64,000 nucleotides of DNA from Desulfoluna sp942491485 (GCA_942491485.1 CALOAX010000004.1:1054001-1118000); one strand, 5' to 3'; counted from the stretch's first letter, positions 50,541 to 60,070 are shown. Numbers and translations: made by a program. Notes: a model not told the origin generated them from the letters alone.

Positions 50541-52088
50541 ATGTCCCGTAAATGGGGCCATGGAACCAAGACCCCCAAATACCGGACAGTTGATATGCTA
50601 CGTTACGTTTCCATCAGAACCCGCCTGATTCTCTGCTTGAGCCTTATTCTGATTGCGGCCTTTCTGGTCATCACCATTACCCACTACAACAGCTCAAGGA
50701 AACTTCTCAGGGACAATCTGGTATACAACACCCTGCCGCTGACCAGTGACAACATCTACTCCGAGATCCAGAAAGATCTCATGAGTCCGGTTTTTGTCTC
50801 CTCGCTTATGGCCAATGACACGTTTCTCAAGGATTGGATCCTTGAGGGGGAGGATGATGTTGAGAAAATCACAAAATACCTTTCTGAAATCAAGGAGAAG
50901 TACGGTTTTTTCTCTACATTCATGGTTTCCCAGAAAACGGGGCGCTACTATCACTATGACGGGGTATTAAAGACGCTCTCCCCTGAAGATGAACACGATG
51001 TCTGGTACTACCGGTTTATTGAGCTCGGCCAGGAGTACGATCTGGATGTCGACTCCAATCAGGCGGCTGACAACAGCCTCACCATCTTCATAAACCACAG
51101 GTTGGAGGACTACGAGGGCAACCTGATCGGGGTGACCGGAGCAGGGCTCAATGTCAACCACATCAATAAGTTGATCCAGACCTATCAGAAGAAGTACACC
51201 CGCAACATCTACTTTGTTTGTACTGATGGAACCATTCAGCTTCACACGGACACTACCCGAATTGAGAGGGACAATATTCGTAACAGTCCCAAGATGGCAA
51301 AGGTAGCTCCGTTTTTGTTGGATCGCGGGAATGCAAACTCCTCCCACGAGGTGACATATCGTGGCAAAACGCTGCTGGTGACCTCCCGGTACATTCCTGA
51401 ATTTAACTGGTACCTCATTGTGGAGATGGATGAAACAGTGATGCTTCAACGACTGCAAAAGAGCAGCGCGATTAATTTCTTCGTTGGCCTTTTTGTGACG
51501 TTCCTGGTCATTGGCGTGAATATCCTTACCGTGAACTATTTCCAGGATCGCTTAGAGCGAATGGCCACCACAGACAAGCTCACAGGTGCAAAAAACCGCC
51601 GGGCCTTTGAGCATGATTTTCGCAGAATCGCCTACACCGCTTCACGAGACGGAAGACCCTTTTCTTTGGTGATTCTTGATATCGATCATTTTAAAAGCAT
51701 CAACGACACCGCCGGGCACCTTTTCGGGGATACGGTAATCAAAAACGTGGCAGAGATATCAGGCAAGAGCATCAGGCGTCATGATGTCCTTGCCCGTTGG
51801 GGGGGCGACGAGTTCATTGTTCTGTTCAGGGGGGACCTTGAAAAAGGCCGTGCTTTTTGCGAGAGGCTACGAAGGACCATTGAGGATACAGACTTTTATT
51901 TTGGCTCATCCGTCTCACCGGAGAAGCATTTGCCGGTGACCATTACCTGCGGGGCTGCCCAGTATTCCTCTGGCAACTCCCTTGAAGATCTCATCTCTAA
52001 AGCGGATCGAGCTCTATACAGAGCAAAGTCTGGGGGGCGTAACTGCACGATGTGTGATGAGGGGGATGACGGGGCGGTTGTGACGTGA
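50541..52088 (+). CDS. Membrane-bound diguanylate cyclase with Cache sensor
   Basis: 515 aa. A first membrane helix (about 27-48, LILCLSLILIAAFLVITIT), a periplasmic dCache-type sensor (about 50-300), a second helix (about 309-330) and a GGDEF domain. The signature is intact (RWGGDEFIVLF), preceded by RRHD, the RxxD inhibitory-site pattern five residues before, and by LTGAKNRRAFEHD and LDIDHFKSINDTAGH. It should make cyclic di-GMP in response to an outside ligand and be feedback-inhibited. The start could also be the Met at codon 19. It is a single-gene unit. Confidence 0.93.
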   Translation: MSRKWGHGTKTPKYRTVDMLRYVSIRTRLILCLSLILIAAFLVITITHYNSSRKLLRDNLVYNTLPLTSDNIYSEIQKDLMSPVFVSSLMANDTFLKDWILEGEDDVEKITKYLSEIKEKYGFFSTFMVSQKTGRYYHYDGVLKTLSPEDEHDVWYYRFIELGQEYDLDVDSNQAADNSLTIFINHRLEDYEGNLIGVTGAGLNVNHINKLIQTYQKKYTRNIYFVCTDGTIQLHTDTTRIERDNIRNSPKMAKVAPFLLDRGNANSSHEVTYRGKTLLVTSRYIPEFNWYLIVEMDETVMLQRLQKSSAINFFVGLFVTFLVIGVNILTVNYFQDRLERMATTDKLTGAKNRRAFEHDFRRIAYTASRDGRPFSLVILDIDHFKSINDTAGHLFGDTVIKNVAEISGKSIRRHDVLARWGGDEFIVLFRGDLEKGRAFCERLRRTIEDTDFYFGSSVSPEKHLPVTITCGAAQYSSGNSLEDLISKADRALYRAKSGGRNCTMCDEGDDGAVVT

Positions 52089-52272
52089 GGTTTTAAGGGC
52101 ATTGTGATATAGCACAGACAAGCATTTTTCTTATCAACCCTTTTTCGTGAGGACTCCGGAAAAGTCTCAACACTGGTACACGCTCTTTCGTGTTTGATGT
52201 TTGTCTGCGGTGCCCAGAGCGTAACCAACCTGTGTTTATCCGGCTTTTTCAGGTTCCTCCCTTTGTGATACT

Positions 52273-52851
52273 GTGGAAATACTCTCGTTGATCTCCCTTG
52301 CCGTGGCCCTTGCCATGGACGCTTTTGCCGTGGCTGTGGCCGTGGGCATCAGCCTGAAAAAAGTAAACGCCCGCCAGATGTTTCGTCTCTCCTGGCATTT
52401 CGGTCTGTTCCAGGCCATGATGCCAGTGATTGGCTGGTTTTTGGGGGTGAAGGTCCGTGCCTTTGTGTCGGCCTTTGACCATTGGATTGCCTTTGGGCTC
52501 CTCGCCTTTGTGGGGGGGAAGATGCTCTGGGAGGCCTTTCAAAGCGATGACGAGGATGCCGATGCGGCCCATGATCCCACCCGTCGCATGAGTCTTGTTG
52601 TTCTTTCCGTGGCCACCAGTATCGACGCCTTGGCCGTTGGCTTTTCCATGTCCGTCCTTGATGTCTCCATCGCCTTTCCAGCCATTATCATCGGTATCAC
52701 TGCCTGCCTCTTTACCCTCATCGGCATGCAGATCGGCACCCGGTTCGCCTCCTCTGCACGCCTCAGCCGCTGGGCAGAAGTCCTGGGCGGTGTGGTCCTT
52801 TTGACCATCGGCGTTCATATTCTCCAGGGTCATGGGGTGTTTGGTCTGTAA
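52273..52851 (+). CDS. mntP: Manganese efflux pump MntP
   Basis: 192 aa, six membrane helices, DUF204 family. Both conserved Asp-containing repeats are visible: LAVALAMDAFAVAVAVG and LSVATSIDALAVGFSMS, matching the internal duplication of the fold, and a Gly-rich block AFGLLAFVGGKMLWEAF. The start is GTG 52273 with only a weak ribosome binding site. No yybP-ykoY type manganese riboswitch was recognisable in the 184-base leader. Confidence 0.92.
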   Translation: MEILSLISLAVALAMDAFAVAVAVGISLKKVNARQMFRLSWHFGLFQAMMPVIGWFLGVKVRAFVSAFDHWIAFGLLAFVGGKMLWEAFQSDDEDADAAHDPTRRMSLVVLSVATSIDALAVGFSMSVLDVSIAFPAIIIGITACLFTLIGMQIGTRFASSARLSRWAEVLGGVVLLTIGVHILQGHGVFGL

Positions 52852-52893
52852 AGAACCAGGCATGTCTTCCATGGAAAAGCCGGGTTTAAAAAC

Positions 52894-52982
52894 GTGCCTC
52901 CGGCGGCGAGGTGAGCCACCTCGAAAGCTGATAGCGGTTGCACTTGTTGCCTCGTACCTCGGCCCCAATTGCAACCGCCTTT
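52894..52982. repeat. Mosaic repeat 5' half after mntP
   Basis: GTGCCTCCGGCGGCGAGGTG, the hairpin CGAGGTGagcCACCTCG, then AGCGGTTGCACTTGTTGCCT and CCAATTGCAACCGCC. The core hairpin is GCGGTTGCA/TTGCAACCGC instead of GCGAATG/CATTCGC: a compensated change on both arms. The AT-rich remainder of the gap to 53308 shows no gene. Confidence 0.75.
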
Positions 52983-53308
52983 GGCGTGGGCTGCGGTCGC
53001 CATCAACGCTGATGATGACACGGACATTGCTATAAGCTTCGTTAAAGCGTAGACAAAATATCTTGGAAAGTGAATGCGCTACAGGTGCCTGTCTGGCTGT
53101 GAAAAAGCACATAAACTGAACATAATTGATATAGGGCCGGGATAAAGCAAGAAGTAGCTATAATGGCTGAGTTTTAGATCATATGGTAGCGATAGAAAGG
53201 GACGAAGTTTTATTGCGAACCTATCTTAGATGAAATGGGGGGGGGAGAGCGGTTGTGCTGATAGGGTGAGCCCGTTTTTTCTCCTAAATATGAAATCTCA
53301 ACTATCAA

Positions 53309-53485
53309 TTATTGAAGAAGATGGGCATCGGACTGAGAGTTGATTTTCGATTTGAGTTTATCTATCTTCTCTTGCTCCTCAAGACGCTTTCTTTCAAAAT
53401 ACATTGACAGAAATCCTTTCTTATCATTTCCCTTTTCCGCAGTAGAAAGAAACCACATCAAATTCAAAGCCGGTACAGCAAGCAT
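53309..53485 (-). CDS. Possible small membrane protein
   Basis: 58 codons from ATG 53485 (the frame is open further upstream, with a TTG at 53497). A hydrophobic N-terminal segment (AVPALNLMWFLS) is followed by a charged helical tail (FERKRLEEQEKIDKLKSK). There is no Shine-Dalgarno, and the local DNA (about 53050-53650) is clearly more AT-rich than its surroundings, hinting at acquired or decaying sequence. It may be a real small inner-membrane protein or the remnant of one. Confidence 0.35.
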   Translation of the reverse strand: MLAVPALNLMWFLSTAEKGNDKKGFLSMYFERKRLEEQEKIDKLKSKINSQSDAHLLQ

Positions 53486-53702
53486 GACAACAACCAAAAA
53501 AACGTCGTCAGCACTCCAGCGCTGTGGATGATCTGATCACATCAAAATGACGACACAAAATTAAATGGCGTTTGCGATCATCGCAAGAATAGTCATCCTT
53601 CCCTCCCGTTTAAAAACGTTACGGCTTATACAGATTGTTTGAAGAACTACTTCATGTCGGATACGTCGTTAAGTTTATGCCTTGGCACTGCTGTCTAAAC
53701 CC

Positions 53703-53768
53703 GCGGGCGCAGCCCGTCAGCGAATGTGACTACCTCGAGGAACGAGAGGTCGGAGCATTCGCGATCCC
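53703..53768. repeat. Mosaic repeat before the ligase stop codon
   Basis: GCGGGCGCAGCCCGTCAG, GCGAATGTGAC, CCTCGAGGAACGAGAGG, then GCATTCGC. Inverted orientation, three bases from the end of the minus-strand ligase gene; probably its terminator. Confidence 0.7.
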
Positions 53769-53771
53769 TGG

Positions 53772-54611
53772 TTAGTCTTTTCGGATTCTCAGGTAGGAGG
53801 CAAAGCGGGGTTTGCCGGTTGGGGTGAAACCGTGGTGTTTGAAGGTAACGACGCTGCCGATTACCGGTGGTTCCTTGCGGGTTTTATCGGAGAACCCCGT
53901 GCCGAGGTTGAACTCCACCCCGTTATCCAGCTGGAGCCGCAGGCTTCCCATCATCCCCTTGTATTTTCCTTTCCCTTCATTGATATCAACGACAATGCCT
54001 TCCATATCTGTGGCGTGTTTGACTTTCAGGACGTGGGGTGATCTTCCGGTGTGAAAGGGAAGCTTCGGGTCTTTGATGATGAGCCCTTCTCCACCGCGTT
54101 TTTCGACGTCGGCCATGAACCGGTCGAGGTGGGCTCGGTCTTCACAGGTGATCTGGGGGATGATGCGGGCAGGGGAGCCCGGGTGGGTTGAAAACCATGT
54201 TTTTGCTTTATCAAGGCGGGTGGGGAAGTCCCCGGAGGCGTTGGGTACTTCAAAGATGTTGTAGGTGATCTGTTTCCAGTCACCAGAAGGGGTATGGTCC
54301 ATGACGGTGCCCTGGACAAATTCGAAGTCGTTTCGTTTGCTCCAGAGTTCGCCGTCAAGTTCAAAGGGCGGGAAACTCCGGGTGAACCATGCCGGGGCGT
54401 GAATGGGGTTTCCTTTCCGGGTGACGAGGGTTGTGCCTGTCCAGTACCCCCTGATGCCATCGAGCTTTTCGCTCATAAACCATCCGGTGACCTGTTCCTC
54501 CCCAGTATATGATTTTGCCTTTTGGAGGGCAAGGGGTGAGGACGATGCCAACATGGGGAGAAAAAGGATGGCAAGGAACAGAGCGATATGGCCCCAGGTT
54601 GTTTTATGCAT
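53772..54611 (-). CDS. Periplasmic ATP-dependent DNA ligase, LigE type
   Basis: 279 aa. A signal peptide (about 1-25, LFLAILFLPMLASSSP) precedes a minimal nucleotidyltransferase plus OB-fold ligase. The adenylated lysine motif is SEKLDGIRGYW (KxDGxR), with the further motifs ELDGELWSKRNDF, GGEGLIIKDP (motif IV) and LKVKHATDMEG (motif V). Small exported ligases of this kind occur in Gram-negative bacteria and are linked to extracellular or incoming DNA. It is 4 bases downstream of another exported-protein gene on the same strand. Confidence 0.9.
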   Translation of the reverse strand: MHKTTWGHIALFLAILFLPMLASSSPLALQKAKSYTGEEQVTGWFMSEKLDGIRGYWTGTTLVTRKGNPIHAPAWFTRSFPPFELDGELWSKRNDFEFVQGTVMDHTPSGDWKQITYNIFEVPNASGDFPTRLDKAKTWFSTHPGSPARIIPQITCEDRAHLDRFMADVEKRGGEGLIIKDPKLPFHTGRSPHVLKVKHATDMEGIVVDINEGKGKYKGMMGSLRLQLDNGVEFNLGTGFSDKTRKEPPVIGSVVTFKHHGFTPTGKPRFASYLRIRKD

Positions 54612-54614
54612 CGG

Positions 54615-55076
54615 TTACTCTCCGACAGCAGCAGGGGCTGACTTGTTTGTTGGGGGTTGGAGAAAGTCGATCTCTTCAAGGCGTGTCGTCGGGTCGACTT
54701 TTTTGTAGTAGAAATTACCATATCTGGGCATGCACACCATCAAAAGCCCCTCATCGGTTTTTTCTGCCATGAGGCAAGACTGGTCCTGGGTCTGTGGGTG
54801 CAAGACGACCGTGTCCTCGCTCACGTTGAAATCCAAGAGGAGTCTTGCCCATCCTTTCTGGGGGGAGTACCGCCGCAATTCGCCATCAGGGCGAAAGACA
54901 AGGAGATGTTTTCCCGTTGGGGGCTTTGGTTGTGTTGACTCGGTGCAGGTGGTCGTATCGGAGGAGACGGCCACATGAAGCCACCGTCCGTGCAGCCAAG
55001 CCTGATCGTGTGGCATGTCAATATTAACGGTATCCGTGGCCATTGTAAGGAGCAGTGCGAAAAGGAATTGAGGCAT
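54615..55076 (-). CDS. Exported protein of unknown function preceding the ligase
   Basis: 153 aa from ATG 55076, with GGAG 10 nt upstream. A short hydrophobic N-terminus (MPQFLFALLLTMATDTV) is probably a signal peptide. The rest is beta-rich with four cysteines (TTTCTES; SCLMAEK; LMVCMPR) that could form disulfides, and a repeated strand pattern such as HLLVFRPDGELRRYS. No family is recognised. The four-base gap to the ligase gene implies one operon and perhaps a shared extracytoplasmic task. Confidence 0.7.
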   Translation of the reverse strand: MPQFLFALLLTMATDTVNIDMPHDQAWLHGRWLHVAVSSDTTTCTESTQPKPPTGKHLLVFRPDGELRRYSPQKGWARLLLDFNVSEDTVVLHPQTQDQSCLMAEKTDEGLLMVCMPRYGNFYYKKVDPTTRLEEIDFLQPPTNKSAPAAVGE

Positions 55077-55646
55077 ACAAGACTCCAATCAGTGATTGGT
55101 AAGGGTGTATGGCAATCGTAACTGCTGTTTTGTATTCAGATCAAGTGCCGAGAAGAGGAATGTGATTCAGTAATACGTGATATTTCATGAATGATCAAGG
55201 GGTAAGGGTCGAAAAGTATTGGTATACGGCTTGGTGGGGATGTTGGTTGATTCGATGAAAGTAGAAATGAATTACTGATATATGGCTGCCTGGTGTGGGA
55301 AAAAGGGAGCACAAGCCACCTGCAGTTCAGCCGGGACCAAGCGTTTGCCTGATCTGAATAAGCAGGTTAGACAAACAGTCTCCGAACGTCGCTTTCAAGG
55401 CGGTGCTTCTTGGTGTCGGAGGCTTTGTTGTGTTAAATGGAACAGTTACCCAGATGCACTGTCTTTGTGTTTTACCAGGCAGGGTTTGGGAACGAGGGCC
55501 GGAAGCATTCACAGCCTGGTTTGCAAGTGCCATCACCAGTCAGTTGTATGTATTCAGCTCAAAGTCGATTTCGTCGGATTTACAACACCGTATCCACACA
55601 CGTCGAAGCTTGTGGAAGGCACATGAATAATCTCCAGCAATTGAGG

Positions 55647-55754
55647 TGGGCGTAGCCCGCTGCTAACGCCCTTGCGACTTGGCCCGAGGTACGAGGGACA
55701 GATCGCAAGAGCAAACTTGGGGGCCAGGGGAGCATCCCCTGGCCACCGGAGGCA
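55647..55754. repeat. Mosaic repeat at the 3' end of rapA
   Basis: GGGCGTAGCCCGCTGCTAAC, TTGCGACTTGGCCCGAGGTACG, GATCGCAAGAG, then GGCCAGGGGAGCATCCCCTG and CCACCGGAGGCAT, ending 2 bases from the rapA stop. Fainter fragments (near 55385-55430 and 55485-55530) suggest an older copy. No gene is present in 55077-55756. Confidence 0.7.
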
Positions 55755-55756
55755 TT

Positions 55757-58549
55757 TTAGGGCATGAGCAGCACCAGGCGCATGGCATCAAGGCGGATGC
55801 GGCAATTTTCAAGGGCACCTGCCATGGCCCTCTTTTCAGTCTTCAGGGCGTTTATCTCTTCCTCTGTGACATTGGGGTTTGTCAGCTTCAGGGTGGTGAG
55901 CCGGTCGATTTCATGGTCCATGAAGGCGGTCATGGCAGCCGTGGCTTTTTTTATGACGGCTTTGCTCTGCTTTTCCATATTGGCTGTTCCCTGTTTCATA
56001 AGACCGGGGAGGAGTTCCCGGGATATGGCAGGGTGTTCGGATAGCCAGGAGACCGGCAGGTCTTCGAGGTTGCCGAACAAGTCCTTCGGCTGCCACGCCT
56101 TTGTGAGTTCGTTGCCGGTGTGGTCGAGGACGAGGCGAAAGGGTGCCGTGGGGAGAAACCGGTCCACGCGCAGGTGTGCCGGTGCCACGCACTCCGGGAC
56201 ACCGATAAGTTCCAGCAGGAGCCCCTGTTCCCCAGCGTCGTGGAAGGTGGCCAGGGAGGCGTTGCCAGATTCGGAGCCGAGGAAGGATTCCATGGCGCCC
56301 ACCACCATGGGGTGATCGGCCGTGAGGAATTCGATCTCTTCGCGCTGGAGTGCTGTATTCCGGTCGAAGGTAACGGATAGGGGGTTTCGTCGGAACGGCG
56401 GCAGGGGCAGGGTCGGGTCGTCATCCTCCTTGAATTCCAGGAGAAAGTTATTCTTTCCTGCCTCGTCCATCTCGATGCCGTGGTGCTTGAAGAGACGGAG
56501 GATAAACCGGAAAAGATCTGTGGATTCATCGTTTTCTCTCACCGTATTCAGCAGTTCAGCGATGCGATCGGGGCGATTGGCGGTGAGCTCCAGGAGGCGG
56601 TCACGCCCTTTTTGCAGCTCTTCTGAAAGCCGTTTTGTGAACTCTTTGGTTTCGGACAGGAGGGTGTTCAATTGGCCTTCAGGAAACGGGCGGTTGTTCA
56701 TGGCCGTCTTCATGAGGCTTTCAAGGGTCTCTTTAAAGGTACTGCCGATGGTATGAAGGCCCGGGATACAGCGAGTGAATATACCCATGGCTTCGTACCA
56801 TTGCGCAGGGATTTCGCTGGCGCTCTTGGCAAGGAAAGGCACATGGATCTGGATATCGTGTTTCTGACCGATGCGGTCAAGCCGTCCGATGCGCTGCTCC
56901 ACTTTTTCCGGATTTAAGGGGAGATCAAAGAGGACCAGGTGTCGTGCGAACTGGAAGTTTCGTCCCTCGCTGCCGATCTCCGAGCAGATGAGAAGGCGTG
57001 CCCCGTCTGTTTCAGAGAACCAGGCGGCGTTTCTGTCTCGCTGAATAAGGGTCATCTCTTCGTGGAAGAGGGCGATCTTCATGGAGAGCTCTTGAAGCAG
57101 TGCCGCTTCTACGGCCTGGACCTTTTCCCGGGAACTGCAGATCAGGAGAACCTTTTCGTCGCGGTGCTCTTTCAGGTGGTTGGCCAGCCAGGTAATTCTG
57201 GGGTCGTCTGAAAGCTCCGGCATGGGGTGTCCGGGCGTTGCATCATGGTGCAGCTCAGCGTGGTGCCGGTCAATGGCCTCGTCTGATGCGTCAAGCCTGT
57301 GAAGATTGGGCACCCTGTCCGGAAAACCCTGGATGACCTTTCGGGTGTTGCGGAAAATGACGCGGCCTGGGCCGTGGCGATCCAGAAGGTCGTCCACAAT
57401 GGCGGTGGGGGTTGTTTCAAGGGCTTCCCGGGAGACTGGTGCACCGAGGATGTTGGTAAGTTCCGTTTGCTCCTGCGTGGTCAATGATGTCTTATCCATT
57501 AGTTTTCCGGCAAGGGCGGCGGTGTTCTGATGGCTGTCGGCTTCTTTCTCGTATTGCTCAAAGCTGGGGTAGCGGGCCGGGTCCAGCAGGCGCAGTTGGG
57601 CAAAGTGGCTCTTGCGGCCCATCTGCTCCGGCGTGGCGGTGAGAAGCAGCAGTCCGCGACTGAGACGGCTTAAGGCCTCCACGCATCGGAAATTGTGGCT
57701 CCCCGGTTCCATGTGGTGGGCTTCGTCCACCACCACCATCTCGAATCCGGAGTCCAGGGCCTGAAACATGCGGTCTTCTGATTCCAGAATGGCCATGGGA
57801 GCCAGAAACAGCTGGTCTTCGGCAAATGGGTTGCACTCCGGGTCGACCTGTTCCATTTCCTGAAAGTGGGTTTCGTTTGCGATGCGGAAGTGGAGGTTGA
57901 ATCGCCTCAGGAGCTCCACAAACCATTGGTGGACAAGGGCATCGGGCACAAGAATAAGAACCCGGGACACCTGCTCGGTGAGGAGAAGTCGATGGAGGAT
58001 GAGGCAGGCCTCGATGGTTTTTCCCAGGCCCACTTCATCGGCAAGGAGCACGCGGGGAAGGTGGCGTCCCGCCACTTCGTGGGCGATATGGAACTGGTGG
58101 CCGATGAGGTCCACACGGCCTCCGAGAAAACCGCGCACCGGTGAGGCTTTGGCGGAGAGGTGGTGGGAAAGGGCCTCCATGCGCAGGTCAAAAAGATCCG
58201 AGGAATCGGAGAATCCTCCGGCAAGGCGATCCAGGGGGGTGGAAAAGCTCAAGGTGTCGGCAAGCTCGGATTCGTAGAGCTGGTAACCGTCCCCACAGTA
58301 GACGAGGATTCCTTCGATCTCTTCCACCGTGTCCACGGCAAAGGACTCTTTCTGGCGGCTTGTGACGGCGTCTCCGGGTTTAAAGGTGACCCGTCTTAAC
58401 GGTGCGGATGCCGCCGCATACTGCCTTGTGCAGTCGCTCTCCTGAAACCGGACGGTGACCCGTCTTCCTTCCACGGCCCATACGGTTCCCAGCCCCAGCT
58501 CCGGCTCGGTTTCGCTGATCCAGCGCTGGCCCACAACAAATGGATTCAT
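55757..58549 (-). CDS. rapA: RNA polymerase-associated helicase RapA (SNF2 family)
   Basis: 930-aa ATPase that recycles stalled RNA polymerase. The N-terminal Tudor-like domains include VGQRWISETEPELGLGTVW. The helicase motor has DEVGLGKTIEACLI (Walker A), VVVDEAHHMEP (DEAH box), LLTATPEQMG and the second lobe GARLLICSEIGSEGRNFQ with EQRIGRLDRIGQKHDIQI. The C-terminal RapA-specific region is present (LLMP end). Length matches E. coli RapA (about 968). ATG 58549 is preceded only by GGAAAA. No same-strand partner. Confidence 0.93.
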   Translation of the reverse strand: MNPFVVGQRWISETEPELGLGTVWAVEGRRVTVRFQESDCTRQYAAASAPLRRVTFKPGDAVTSRQKESFAVDTVEEIEGILVYCGDGYQLYESELADTLSFSTPLDRLAGGFSDSSDLFDLRMEALSHHLSAKASPVRGFLGGRVDLIGHQFHIAHEVAGRHLPRVLLADEVGLGKTIEACLILHRLLLTEQVSRVLILVPDALVHQWFVELLRRFNLHFRIANETHFQEMEQVDPECNPFAEDQLFLAPMAILESEDRMFQALDSGFEMVVVDEAHHMEPGSHNFRCVEALSRLSRGLLLLTATPEQMGRKSHFAQLRLLDPARYPSFEQYEKEADSHQNTAALAGKLMDKTSLTTQEQTELTNILGAPVSREALETTPTAIVDDLLDRHGPGRVIFRNTRKVIQGFPDRVPNLHRLDASDEAIDRHHAELHHDATPGHPMPELSDDPRITWLANHLKEHRDEKVLLICSSREKVQAVEAALLQELSMKIALFHEEMTLIQRDRNAAWFSETDGARLLICSEIGSEGRNFQFARHLVLFDLPLNPEKVEQRIGRLDRIGQKHDIQIHVPFLAKSASEIPAQWYEAMGIFTRCIPGLHTIGSTFKETLESLMKTAMNNRPFPEGQLNTLLSETKEFTKRLSEELQKGRDRLLELTANRPDRIAELLNTVRENDESTDLFRFILRLFKHHGIEMDEAGKNNFLLEFKEDDDPTLPLPPFRRNPLSVTFDRNTALQREEIEFLTADHPMVVGAMESFLGSESGNASLATFHDAGEQGLLLELIGVPECVAPAHLRVDRFLPTAPFRLVLDHTGNELTKAWQPKDLFGNLEDLPVSWLSEHPAISRELLPGLMKQGTANMEKQSKAVIKKATAAMTAFMDHEIDRLTTLKLTNPNVTEEEINALKTEKRAMAGALENCRIRLDAMRLVLLMP

Positions 58550-58691
58550 CAATATATTTTCCTATCGCGCTTTTCAGCGCCGATTGTATTACAAATGCAA
58601 CGTAACCCGGGTATTTCACGAGTTGACAAAACGCCAGATGAATTACACGATTTTTTATAAAAAATCCAGTTGATTCTGAATGGTATGTCCA

Positions 58692-58785
58692 TGTCTCCGG
58701 CGGGCAGGGGATGCAGGTTCGCAAATGCTCCGTACCTTCGTTCCTCAGGTACGTCACATGCGCTGACGGGCAGTGCCCGGATAAC
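58692..58785. repeat. Mosaic repeat upstream of rapA
   Basis: TGTCTCCGGCGGGCAGGGGA, TTCGCAAATGCTCCGTACCT, CGTTCCTCAGGTACG, CACATGCGCTGACGGGCAGT with GCCCG. In this copy the inner pair is CGTACCT/AGGTACG. The other parts of the 58550-59227 gap hold no ORF or RNA gene I can support. Confidence 0.65.
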
Positions 58786-59227
58786 ACTGTTTCTTTCGTG
58801 AAGCCTTATGAACACTTTGTCCCTCGCACCTCGATCCAAATCGCAAGAGCGTTCGCCGTGGGCAATGGGAACGACATTATATCCGCATGATCCTCCCCGC
58901 GTGTTTGATAACCTGTTTTTGCTGGAGCGATAGCATGCGCCTGGTGTTCGAGACTTAATGAGTAGCAAATCGCCGGGATTGAGGTGTGCAATCCCAAATT
59001 GTGTGGAGCTTCACCCAGCCATTGGGTTAACACGTCGTTTGCCTTCGACCGAAACCATTCAAAACCCGGTCTTGGGGTGGGAGAACTCTTTGTTGAATTT
59101 TATCGTGAATTTATGCATCATGAAGGATGGAGTTAACGATTTTCTGGCCTGAGCTGGACCCTTTAGGGGGCCTGTGGGGAACATCAAGAGGGCGAATGCG
59201 GCCCGTGCAAGACAATGAGGTGAGAAT

Positions 59228-59929
59228 ATGAACAACGTAACCATTGGCATTCTCAGGGAATCGGTTTTTGCTAAGAGGGTGCTTCGTAACATACAAGGGG
59301 CGTGGAGCGCGTCATGGGGTGGTCGAACCATCATGGCTGTTGCCCTCTCTTGCCTTCTTTCCGGTGTGGGTGGGAATGCCTTTGCACAGGATCCTGACCC
59401 CGCTGCAGCGCCTGGTGAGCAGATCCCCTCCAATGCCGAGATCACAAGACCGAGCGGGTCAACCGATGCGCTGATGGATGCCTACAACAAAAAGATTCAG
59501 GCTGTGATGGATCAGGCGGACCCCTTCTCCTCACAGGACCCAGCCGAAGCCTTTTCAGCTGCTGAAGCATTGAAAGACAATCAGGAGTACAGCAAGGCAC
59601 TGGAGCTTTATCTTAAGCTTGCCGAAGAGACCAGTGACCCTGCAGCCTTTTCCGGCGCGGCGGAGTCCGCTGAAGGGGCCGGGCTTAACGAGCAGGCTAT
59701 CGAACTGGCCAATGAAGCGCTTGCGCGTCATCAGGAACAGTATGAGGCGCTGCTGGTTAAGGCCAAGGCTTATAAAAACCTGGACCAGATCCCGGAAGCC
59801 CGCACCATGATCGAAAAAGCCATGGAGACCATGGCTGAAGACGGCACCGGCGTTGACGCGGCTGTTATGGATCTCTACAGGGAGATCATGCAGAAAACGT
59901 CCGGTAATCCTGAAGTGGAAACGCCGTAG
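59228..59929 (+). CDS. Exported TPR-repeat protein
   Basis: 233 aa. A long N-terminus ends in an export segment (about 33-53, TIMAVALSCLLSGVGGNAFA). After a Pro/Ala-rich linker come tetratricopeptide-like helix pairs (AAEALKDNQEYSKALELYLK; EGAGLNEQAIELANEALA; ALLVKAKAYKNLDQIPEA). AGGTGAG precedes ATG 59228. TPR proteins serve as assembly scaffolds. It lies 520 bases before a pilin gene on the same strand, and a pilus-assembly role like PilW/PilF is a guess based on position. Confidence 0.8.
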   Translation: MNNVTIGILRESVFAKRVLRNIQGAWSASWGGRTIMAVALSCLLSGVGGNAFAQDPDPAAAPGEQIPSNAEITRPSGSTDALMDAYNKKIQAVMDQADPFSSQDPAEAFSAAEALKDNQEYSKALELYLKLAEETSDPAAFSGAAESAEGAGLNEQAIELANEALARHQEQYEALLVKAKAYKNLDQIPEARTMIEKAMETMAEDGTGVDAAVMDLYREIMQKTSGNPEVETP

Positions 59930-59968
59930 CAGCGTTTGATGGCTTTCCATGGTCAAACTTCGGAAAAA

Positions 59969-60070
59969 CATGCCTCCGGCGGCGAAGTTACTTGGGGAAA
60001 AAAACCTCGAAAGCGGATTGCGGTTGCACTTGTTGCCTCGTTCCTCGGCTCCAATTGCAATCGCGTTTGC
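59969..60070. repeat. Mosaic repeat 5' half between the TPR and pilin genes
   Basis: AACATGCCTCCGGCGGCGAA, AACCTCGAAAGCGGATTGCG, GTTGCACTTGTTGCCTCGTT, CCAATTGCAATCGCG. The outer arms GCGGTTGCA and TTGCAATCGC again co-vary relative to other copies. The rest of the gap to 60449 shows no gene. Confidence 0.72.

Noticed and set aside
52089..52272. Manganese (yybP-ykoY) riboswitch before mntP
   Set aside because: Looked for because mntP genes often carry one; the conserved loops were not recognisable.
55282..55626. Plus-strand ORF of 114 codons
   Set aside because: Covers degenerate repeat fragments in three overlapping frames; composition is unlike neighbouring genes.
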